NCBI GenBank assembly: GCA_027623315.1 | Contig: JAQBYD010000030.1 | Coordinates: 1-45,767, forward strand | Direction: 5' to 3' | DNA length: 45,767 nucleotides | Origin: Verrucomicrobiota bacterium | GTDB taxonomy: Bacteria; Verrucomicrobiota; Kiritimatiellia; CAJWTS01 | Shown: piece by piece, positions 9,240-16,084 of the stretch | Numbering within the stretch: position 1 is the stretch's first letter | Layout of the letters: each line of letters opens with the position of its first letter | The notes under the pieces: generated by a model | The model's database searches: none | Told to the model about the DNA's origin: nothing | The model's input: the letters and a program-made list of their open reading frames with translations, nothing else | Position numbers and translations under genes: made by a program

Positions 9240-9519
9240 TTGTATCCGGTTACGCGTGGTTGATCTCGCGCTTGTCGATGATCTGGCGGCAAACGGCCCT
9301 GCAGCTGATCCCATTTCGATTTTAGACAACGATTAAGACTGGGAGAGGGACGAGAACCAAGTTACCTGCATCTTTGCGATCTATGCGCTCTTTGTGGTTC
9401 ATCGAATCCCCGTGCGGGGAAGAGGGCATAGATGCGGATCCGGGAATCGATGCCGCTCTGAGATTTGGAGAAAGATTAGGGTAAAGATTTGGGGGAGGGG
9501 GATATCCCCTCAATGCGGT

Positions 9520-10824
9520 TTAGCCGGCGAGCCACTGTTGGATGATGAGGGAAAGTGTTGCCAGATCTGATGGGGCGGCGGGAAGGTCGATCGTGGACCA
9601 CCAGGCGACCCTGCGGTCGGGGCCAACGCGACCGTGGGTGCCTTTGACCCGCTCCGTATCACGCGTCACGGATGGCGGCGGCCAGCCCCAGAAGAGCTCG
9701 CACGGGTCGTAGCCCGGTTTGTTGTGGATGTCGATATGAGCAGCGTAATCCGGTTCGTGATCGGAGGATGTCCACCACGGGTAAGCGAACCAGTGTCCGG
9801 GCTCGGCGATCAGGATCAGTTCTCCCGAGTTTGGATGCGCTACGTGGAACGCTTCCTGGTCGGCGCGGCACAGCACACGTTCGACGCCGCTGCGTTCACG
9901 CAGAACGGATGCCGTGGTTTCGATGTCGGCCGCGTCGCGTACATAGACGTGTGCGACTTCGTGATCCACCATGGCAAACGCACGGCTACCGTGGAAGTCG
10001 GGGTAACGGCGTCCCTTGACGTCGCGCCACTTGAAGAGCCCGGCCTCGGCCAGAGCCATGTTGGGAGCCACGGCACCGCCGGATACGGTGCCCATCGCAT
10101 AGTCACCGAAGACGAGCATGTCGTAGCCTTCGCTGAGGCAGATGGCGTGTAGTATTTGCAGTTGGGTCATTAGCGCCTTGAGGGCAGCGGCGCTACGCGG
10201 ATGACCGGGGCCGAAGCGCTGGAGGTCGTAGTCGAGGACGGGCAGGTAGGTCAGCGCGATGTCGGGGGCGTGTGCGGGATCGCTGAGGAGAGCCGCGGTG
10301 GCTTCGGTGATCCAGGCGGATGAGCGGGAGGAGGCGAGGGGGCCCCAGTAGTGTTGAAGTTTGAAAGAGGACCCGACCTCGGCGCAGAGCAACTTGTAGA
10401 GGTCGTCGGGTTTTGAGTAGCAGGCCTGGATCATACGGCCGCTGTGCTTGTGGACGGGTTGCGGGCTGATCAGCTGGTCCACGCTCTCACCAAGGCTCTG
10501 TTGCCAGAAGAGCATGGCCACGGAGGCGTCCTGCGATCGAGCGGCATCCCACATGCGGGGCCCGGCGACGAGAGAGCTCGATTGTTCCCAGAACATGGGT
10601 CTGCGCAGTTCGCGGAAGTAGCGACCATTGGCGATCATTCCGTGCAGCGCCGGGGGAGCCGCGGTGCGGAAGGTGGCCTGCGCCGAGCAGGTTACGGCTG
10701 GGAAACAGGTGTCGATCGAGCCGAACGGCCGGCCTTGCCACTGCGCGCCGTGTTGATTCACGACGAAGTCGTAGCCGAGCGCAGCGGCTTGCACGACGAG
10801 GAGTTTATTTGGAAAGCGTGCCAT
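9520..10824 (-). CDS. Alkaline-phosphatase-superfamily phosphodiesterase (EboF-like)
   Basis: The 434-aa protein fits the type I phosphodiesterase/nucleotide pyrophosphatase group. FPAVTCSAQATF at residues 41-52 occupies the place of the nucleophile (probably T45), followed by PALHGMIANGRYF. LDYDLQRFGPGH (about 197-208) gives a metal Asp and His, FGDYAMG (about 240) stands where SDHGM is usual, and KGTHGR near residue 395 is the C-terminal metal histidine. No signal peptide is seen, so it is probably cytoplasmic. It lies 4 bases downstream of the UbiA gene and is surely co-translated with it. A phosphodiesterase of this class belongs to the six-gene Ebo operon (EboF), hence the name. The substrate is unknown. 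Confidence 0.75.
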   Translation of the reverse strand: MARFPNKLLVVQAAALGYDFVVNQHGAQWQGRPFGSIDTCFPAVTCSAQATFRTAAPPALHGMIANGRYFRELRRPMFWEQSSSLVAGPRMWDAARSQDASVAMLFWQQSLGESVDQLISPQPVHKHSGRMIQACYSKPDDLYKLLCAEVGSSFKLQHYWGPLASSRSSAWITEATAALLSDPAHAPDIALTYLPVLDYDLQRFGPGHPRSAAALKALMTQLQILHAICLSEGYDMLVFGDYAMGTVSGGAVAPNMALAEAGLFKWRDVKGRRYPDFHGSRAFAMVDHEVAHVYVRDAADIETTASVLRERSGVERVLCRADQEAFHVAHPNSGELILIAEPGHWFAYPWWTSSDHEPDYAAHIDIHNKPGYDPCELFWGWPPPSVTRDTERVKGTHGRVGPDRRVAWWSTIDLPAAPSDLATLSLIIQQWLAG

Positions 10825-10828
10825 ATCT

Positions 10829-11761
10829 TCAACTCGAGTAATACGTTTCAGACAAGCGCCGGTTTAGGGGCCATGCCGCTAGAATCGCGAGCGCGCAGAA
10901 GCCTCCCAGCCAAGGGAGAACCGAAGCGCAGGTGGCCTGAAACAGGATCAATCCGCGGATCATCGTGCCAATCGTAGCGGATACTTCGGAGGGGGCCGGC
11001 GTTCCGGCGAGGCGACGCGTGCAGCGTATGACCCAGATCACACAGAGCAGGGCCAGCATGCGCGTGAGGATATAGGATGCCGGCTCGTCCATGAGTGAGC
11101 CCAGCATGCCGGGCGTGATGCTGTAGATCACGGCGAATCCGGTCAGCAGGCAGAATAGGGGAGCCCACCTGCGGATGCCGATTCTGACTCGCTCGGTTTC
11201 GCGATCGGCGATCAGGGTCACGGCGGCGACATAGAGCCACAGGGTCACGGCCGCCGTGATGACGAGCGGAGAGGTCAGGCCGCCCGTGCCGGCGACGGAC
11301 ACGCCAAGTAACATGCTCAGGGCGCGACAGAGCCCCATCGCGGCTGCACCGCCCACGGAATAGCGCTTGAGGTAGCCATTGTATGCGAGGATGACGCCGA
11401 ACAGGAGCAGGCCAATGCCCAGGCCGAGCGGGCCGGTCGCGGCACAGATTCCGATTGCCACGCCACCCAGGATCATGGCCAGGCACCATGCGGTGGAGGG
11501 GGCGATCTCGCCGGCAGGAAGCGGCCTCGCAGGGCGCTCTGCACGGTCCTCCTGCAGATCGAACACGTCGTTCATGAGCAATCCCGCGGCATAGAGCAGG
11601 ACGCTCGCGACCGCGCAGGCGAGCGCAAGCCAGAGGGAATCGGGAGCGAATCCGGCGGCCCAGGCCAGCATGCAACCGGCGAGAGGATCTCCGGGCACGG
11701 TGAGCAGGTTTGGGAGACGTAGAAGACGCCCCCAGGGCTGTACAGCAGGAGGGAGGTTCAC
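10829..11761 (-). CDS. eboC: UbiA-family prenyltransferase (EboC type)
   Basis: The 310-aa membrane protein has about eight hydrophobic segments and the UbiA signature NDVFDLQEDRAERPARP at residues 64-80, which binds the Mg-diphosphate of the prenyl donor. A second conserved segment, YNGYLKR, lies near residue 127, but the usual second Asp-rich motif is weak there, as in EboC and other UbiA-like proteins outside quinone synthesis. The N-terminus (RLPNLLTVPGDPLAGCML) is typical of the EboC group. It is the first gene of a unit with the phosphodiesterase 4 bases downstream, and the eboD-like gene follows on the same strand. Alternatives are menaquinone or homogentisate prenylation, but no quinone genes are nearby. 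Confidence 0.8.
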   Translation of the reverse strand: MNLPPAVQPWGRLLRLPNLLTVPGDPLAGCMLAWAAGFAPDSLWLALACAVASVLLYAAGLLMNDVFDLQEDRAERPARPLPAGEIAPSTAWCLAMILGGVAIGICAATGPLGLGIGLLLFGVILAYNGYLKRYSVGGAAAMGLCRALSMLLGVSVAGTGGLTSPLVITAAVTLWLYVAAVTLIADRETERVRIGIRRWAPLFCLLTGFAVIYSITPGMLGSLMDEPASYILTRMLALLCVIWVIRCTRRLAGTPAPSEVSATIGTMIRGLILFQATCASVLPWLGGFCALAILAAWPLNRRLSETYYSS

Positions 11762-11971
11762 GGCGAAGGAGAGTCAGGCGTACCCTGCGCGGTGTCAAGG
11801 GCCGACATGCCGCGGCACGCGCCCGCGGCAACGTCGCTCACGCGATTTTCCCTCTTGGCTCCTCACACAGCCAAATTCACCGCTGCCCGGTTTTGCGCAG
11901 CAAAACTAATAGGAGACCGGCGGTTTATGACGCAACTTAAACTGATGGCGCTAAGTCCGACGGGCTCCTGG

Positions 11972-12934
11972 CTACAGACTCTCAACCGCCGATATAGCTT
12001 CCTGCACGCTCTTCATCAGGGCATCGAGACGCTTGCGATTCTCATCGCTTGCCTCTGGATTTGATGTAAGCAACCAATTCTCGGCGGAGGTGGTGTGTTC
12101 TGACGCGGCATCCGCCATCTTGTTGAGACGTTTCGCCTTGTCGAACAGCACCATGTAGGCGTCCGAATCCTCGCCGGCGATCGAGAGGAGCCTGGCGCGC
12201 ACGGCGAGGGATCCGGTGGATGCCTCGAGTTCCTGGAGCGTACTGACGAACGCGTTGAACTTGATCTCGTTCTCGTCCGAGCGTGTGGGGCCCGCCGCGA
12301 GCCAGGCGTCAAGCGCCGCTTGTGTCGTGATCAGTTCTTTCACCTGCTGACGGTAGGTGTCGCCCTGCTCCTTGGGAAGTGCGGCGGCGGTCTTTTCGAT
12401 CGCGCTCTGGCTGCGTCGCAACAGCGCTCTGATTTTTCGGACATACCCGGCGGGATCGGCCTGGGGGTCCGCGCCTTCTTGTCCGATCACCGTTTTTCCG
12501 TCCGGTTCAAGGAAGATATAGGTGGGGAATCCCTTGATCCCGAACCGATCCCTGAGCAATTCGTTTCGCTCTCGAAATTTCTTGGGGACGATCGATTCAT
12601 CCGACGGGAAGTCGATCGTAACCATGTTCAGGTTGCCGGCCGCGAACTCCTGCCATGTTTCAGAGGAGAAGATCTGCTTCTGCATCTGGATGCAGTATCC
12701 GCACCAGTCCGATCCCGTGAAGTCGAGTATGATCGGGTTTCCATTTTCTGCGGCGGCTTTCAGTGCGGCATCGTAGTCCATGGTCCATTCGCCGGCGGCG
12801 GCGCCCTCAAGCCTTACCTTGTGCGGATGCTTAAGTGGCCCGGCTTCGGTTTGCGCCAGGACGGCACTCGCGGTGCAAATGAGGAGAACCGGGAGAAGTG
12901 TCGATATGGGGGGGCTTTGTCGTCTTGTTTTCAT
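11972..12934 (-). CDS. Exported thioredoxin-like protein
   Basis: From the ATG at 12934 this is a 320-aa protein. The frame stays open upstream, but the extension reads through non-coding sequence. Residues 1-27 form a signal peptide ending VLA-Q. A thioredoxin fold follows, with W77-C78-G79-Y80-C81 as the redox centre and a cis-proline segment (GFPTYIFL) near residue 150. The C-terminal 150 residues are helical and charged and match nothing I recognise. It probably acts as a periplasmic disulfide reductase or isomerase. It stands alone, divergent from thiI. Confidence 0.8.
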   Translation of the reverse strand: MKTRRQSPPISTLLPVLLICTASAVLAQTEAGPLKHPHKVRLEGAAAGEWTMDYDAALKAAAENGNPIILDFTGSDWCGYCIQMQKQIFSSETWQEFAAGNLNMVTIDFPSDESIVPKKFRERNELLRDRFGIKGFPTYIFLEPDGKTVIGQEGADPQADPAGYVRKIRALLRRSQSAIEKTAAALPKEQGDTYRQQVKELITTQAALDAWLAAGPTRSDENEIKFNAFVSTLQELEASTGSLAVRARLLSIAGEDSDAYMVLFDKAKRLNKMADAASEHTTSAENWLLTSNPEASDENRKRLDALMKSVQEAISAVESL

Positions 12935-13107
12935 TATGTATGTATTCACCGGTGTACGCCGGTATTTCAGTTTTCCTTTACGAGATGAGGCGATACGATC
13001 AGTTTCGGTCAGGATTCTTACGCTGACCACGACCAAAACGAAAGGTATCAAACTTAGCGAGCCGGGCCGAATGATATTTGCAGGCCGGGGGACAGCCGGG
13101 TTACATC

Positions 13108-14271
13108 GTGCTTAAACCACAATTATTCGTAGTCCATTACGACGAGATCGCATTGAAGTCGGGCAATCGCCGTCAATTCGAGCAATTGCTGATGACGAAC
13201 ATTCAGCGCAAGATCTCGGAGGACGTCGCGTCGTTTCGCCGTGAATCCGGACAGTTGACGCTCGAGATCACATCGGCAACGGATGCGCAGGAGGTGGAAG
13301 CCATCCTGGGCAGCACGCCGGGTGTGGCGTACTTTTCTCCGGCGGTCAAAGTCTCATCGTCGATCGAGGTGATGACATCCACCGCGGTCGAACTCGCGGC
13401 GGCCATCGAATTTGACACCTTCAAGATTCTCACGCGGCGCCGCAACAAGACGTTGCCCTTTCGGTCGCTGGAGGTGAACCAGCGGCTCGGCGCCGCGGTG
13501 ATCGAGGCAAAGCCTGAGCGGCGGGCGCGCATGACGGATCCGGATGTTACGATCAAGGTGGAGATTCACAAGGAGCACGCCTACCTATCCGTGCGCCGCG
13601 TTGCGGGGGTTGGCGGGCTTCCGACGAATCCGTCTCAGAAAGTTGCGGTGCTCCTCTCTGGAGGTCTGGACAGTCCCGTCGCGGCCTACATGATGATGAA
13701 GCGCGGCTGCACGGCCATTCTGGTGCATTTTCAGAACCAGAACCAGATGACGCAGAGCGTCGAGGATAAGGTCGTGCAGTTGGCGAAGCAGTTATCTCGA
13801 TATCAACGCCGCACCCGGCTGGTCGTGGTGCCGTTCGACGCCCTGCAGCAGGAGATCATTAAACACGTACGGTCGGAGTTGAGAATGCTGGTCTATCGAC
13901 GCGTGATGCTTCGGCTGGCCGGTGTCGTGGCGAAACGGAATCGCGCACGGTTCCTGGTGACGGGTGATTGTCTGTCGCAGGTCGCATCGCAGACTTACGA
14001 GAATCTGGATGCCACCTACCAGGATGCCCCGTTGCACGTTTTCTCGCCCTTGATCGGATTGGATAAGAAAGAGATCACGGCGATCAGTCGCATGATCGGA
14101 ACCTACGATATCTCTTCTCTGCCCTATGAGGATTGCTGCAGTTTCTTCGTGCCCAAGCATCCGGAGTTACGAGCCGATGTGGACACCTTGCGCGAATGTG
14201 AGGCGGCGATTGATCTGAAGGGCCTTGGCGAGGCAGCCATTACCGCTGCGCAGACCCACGAGTGGAAGTAG
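13108..14271 (+). CDS. thiI: tRNA 4-thiouridine synthase ThiI
   Basis: The 387-aa protein adenylates U8 of tRNA and inserts sulfur, and can also supply sulfur for thiamine thiazole. An N-terminal ferredoxin-like/THUMP region covers about residues 1-165. The PP-loop SGGLDSP lies near 184-190, LVTGDCLSQVASQT near 290, and the conserved CCSFFVPKHP near 343-352. There is no C-terminal rhodanese domain, so this is the short form, which needs a separate sulfur donor. GTG at 13108 (followed by LKPQLFVVHYDEIALKSG) is chosen because homologues begin about there; a TTG at 13078 is possible. It is convergent with larE, 22 bases away. Confidence 0.9.
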   Translation: MLKPQLFVVHYDEIALKSGNRRQFEQLLMTNIQRKISEDVASFRRESGQLTLEITSATDAQEVEAILGSTPGVAYFSPAVKVSSSIEVMTSTAVELAAAIEFDTFKILTRRRNKTLPFRSLEVNQRLGAAVIEAKPERRARMTDPDVTIKVEIHKEHAYLSVRRVAGVGGLPTNPSQKVAVLLSGGLDSPVAAYMMMKRGCTAILVHFQNQNQMTQSVEDKVVQLAKQLSRYQRRTRLVVVPFDALQQEIIKHVRSELRMLVYRRVMLRLAGVVAKRNRARFLVTGDCLSQVASQTYENLDATYQDAPLHVFSPLIGLDKKEITAISRMIGTYDISSLPYEDCCSFFVPKHPELRADVDTLRECEAAIDLKGLGEAAITAAQTHEWK

Positions 14272-14293
14272 CAGCGGCAAGCCGCCATTCGGA

Positions 14294-15115
14294 TCAGGGC
14301 TTCGCGGCGACGCTGCCGGTCTTATAGCCCGCAAGATCGAGCGTGACGAAACGGAATCCGAGGGCCCGGATACGCTCCACGACGGAGTTGCGGGCCGCCT
14401 CATCCAGTAGTTTCGCAACGTCCTGCATGGAGATCTCAATGCGGCAGATGTCGCCATGATGACGCGCGCGGAACTGGTGGAAGCCCTGTTCGCGCAGCAC
14501 TTCTTCAGCCGCCTCGACCATCCCCATCTTTTCGGGGGTGATTCGGCTACCCGTGGGAAAGCGGGAGGAGAGGCAGGCGAAAGAGGCCTTGCCGGCCGTG
14601 GGAAGATCCAGGCGGCGACTCAATTCCCGAATCTCCTCCTTGCCGAGGCCGGCTTCAATCAGGGGCGCGACGACACGGTATTCACGTGCGGCCTGGTGCC
14701 CCGGGCGATAGTCCAGGTCATCGTCAGCCATGGCGCCGTATGCGAGGACCTTGATCTGGTGGGTTTGGGCGAACGCATTCATCTCTTTGAACAAGGTCGC
14801 CTTACAGAAGTAGCAACGCCGTTCGTCGTTCTTGAGGTATTCCTCCTTCTCAAACTCGTTGGTTTGGATGACGGTGAGGTCCCATCCGCGATCGTTGGCG
14901 AGAGCCACGGCGTCCGCGACCTCGGAGCGCGGGATGCTCGGCGAATCGGCGAGCACGAGTCGCGCCCGGTCGCGTAGTAGCGAGTGGCAGATCGCGGATA
15001 GGTACGAGGAATCCACGCCGCCGGAGTATGCGACAGCGACCGACTGGTAACCCGAGATGAGTTCGCGCAGCTTTTCCTCTTTCTCGGAGAGGGAGGTGGC
15101 GGGCAGGACGCTCAT
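14294..15115 (-). CDS. larE: LarE-family ATP-dependent sacrificial sulfur transferase
   Basis: The 273-aa PP-loop ATPase has SGGVDSS at residues 31-37. LarE proteins adenylate a carboxylated nicotinate nucleotide and donate sulfur for the nickel-pincer cofactor of lactate racemase. C181 in ASFACLSSRFPTG is the equivalent of the sacrificial cysteine. C101 and C104 (RRCYFCK) are also present, so a three-cysteine, [4Fe-4S]-type LarE is possible. No larB, larC or larA is in the window, so the product may differ. Its ATG overlaps the lipA stop (ATGA), so the two sulfur-insertion enzymes are translationally coupled. Confidence 0.85.
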   Translation of the reverse strand: MSVLPATSLSEKEEKLRELISGYQSVAVAYSGGVDSSYLSAICHSLLRDRARLVLADSPSIPRSEVADAVALANDRGWDLTVIQTNEFEKEEYLKNDERRCYFCKATLFKEMNAFAQTHQIKVLAYGAMADDDLDYRPGHQAAREYRVVAPLIEAGLGKEEIRELSRRLDLPTAGKASFACLSSRFPTGSRITPEKMGMVEAAEEVLREQGFHQFRARHHGDICRIEISMQDVAKLLDEAARNSVVERIRALGFRFVTLDLAGYKTGSVAAKP

Positions 15116-16041
15116 GCGGTCGCCTGCTCGGTCAACATGTGTCGAATGTAGTATTCACCGGCCTTGTAGCTTGAGCGGACAAGGGGCCCGGCGGCGACAT
15201 AGGCGAAGCCCATCGCTTCGCCCTCGCGGGCCCATGCGTCGAAGCGCTCAGGGGGAATGTATTCCTGGATCGAAAGGTGTTTGCGAGTCGGTTGGAGGTA
15301 CTGGCCCAGGGTCAGGACGCTGACCCCTTGATCGAGCAGGTCCTGCATGCATTGACGGACCTCGTCCTCGGTTTCGCCGACGCCCAGCATGATCGAGGAT
15401 TTGGTCAGGACGCGACGACCGGTTTCTGCGGCCAATTCGCGGTAGAGTCGCAGGACCTTGAGCGATTGCTGATAGCCCGCGCGCGGGTCGCGCACTGACG
15501 CCTGGAGGCGCTCGACGGTCTCGATGTTGTGTGCCAGTACGTCGACGGGGGCCTCGGCCATGGTTCGCACGCAGGCCTGATTGCCACGCCAGTCCGGGGT
15601 CAATGTCTCCACCAGGATGCCGGGTGTGTAGCGCTTGGTGAGTTCCGCGGTCAGGGCAAAGTGCCCCGCGCCCTGGTCGGCGAGATCGTCACGATCGACC
15701 GAGGTGATGACGATGTAGCTGAGTCCCATTTCCGAGATCATGCGTGCGGTGTTCTCGGGTTCTTCGAGATCTATCGCGCCGCCGGGGTTGCCGGAGGTTA
15801 CGGCGCAGAATCGGCACCCGCGTGTGCAGATATCGCCAAGTATCATAAACGTGGCGGTGCCACCGCTCCAGCACTCGTGAATATTCGGGCAGTTGGCCTC
15901 CTCGCACACGGTGTATAGGTTGCGCTTGCGCAGAGCGGACGTAATCCGGCCAAAGCTTTCGTTCCGCGTCAGCTTGATTTTGAGCCACTCCGGCTTCGGG
16001 GGGCGCTGGCTCGGCATCGTGATGGGACCGGTACTCATCAC
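15112..16041 (-). CDS. lipA: Lipoyl synthase LipA
   Basis: The 309-aa radical SAM enzyme inserts two sulfurs into octanoyl chains on lipoyl-dependent enzymes. The auxiliary cluster ligands are C46, C51 and C57 (CEEANCPNIHEC). The radical SAM CxxxCxxC is C72, C76 and C79 (CTRGCRFC). The C-terminal RSSY serine that ligates the auxiliary cluster is present (PLVRSSYKAGEYY). The length is normal for the family. lipB is not adjacent; larE is the downstream partner. The start could also be the ATG one codon on (16038). Confidence 0.95.
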   Translation of the reverse strand: MMSTGPITMPSQRPPKPEWLKIKLTRNESFGRITSALRKRNLYTVCEEANCPNIHECWSGGTATFMILGDICTRGCRFCAVTSGNPGGAIDLEEPENTARMISEMGLSYIVITSVDRDDLADQGAGHFALTAELTKRYTPGILVETLTPDWRGNQACVRTMAEAPVDVLAHNIETVERLQASVRDPRAGYQQSLKVLRLYRELAAETGRRVLTKSSIMLGVGETEDEVRQCMQDLLDQGVSVLTLGQYLQPTRKHLSIQEYIPPERFDAWAREGEAMGFAYVAAGPLVRSSYKAGEYYIRHMLTEQATA

Positions 16042-16084
16042 GCTATCATCCCAGAATCACCGCAACGCGTCAATTTGAGACGGT

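Larger units (their letters stand above)
8910..9350. repeat. Duplicated intergenic module (two direct copies)
   Basis: Positions 8910-8942 and 9224-9256 are identical over 33 bases. Similarity continues in patches downstream (gttgatt..., ccttgtcg/gcttgtcg, ctgatccgattt/ctgatcccattt) and ends in a shared stretch around agacaacgattaagac at about 9030-9050 and 9325-9340. The left copy has an extra internal duplication of about 13 bases (acaacgatta). The two copies are offset by 314 bases. Confidence 0.8.
8658..9519. other. 862-bp gene-free spacer filled with repeats
   Basis: No credible coding frame is present on either strand. The spacer separates the eboD-like gene from the phosphodiesterase and UbiA genes on the same strand. 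It contains a roughly 130-bp module present twice, a 17-bp-stem hairpin, a 20-bp inverted repeat and purine-rich runs such as gattaagactgggagaggga. The right end resembles other degenerate repeat remnants in this window. It looks like an accumulation of small non-coding repeat elements rather than a decayed gene. Confidence 0.7.

Noticed and set aside
11927..12064. 46-aa ORF on the plus strand with an AGGAG upstream
   Set aside because: It lies mostly antisense to the C-terminus of the thioredoxin-like protein and ends in a generic hydrophobic run; no independent support.
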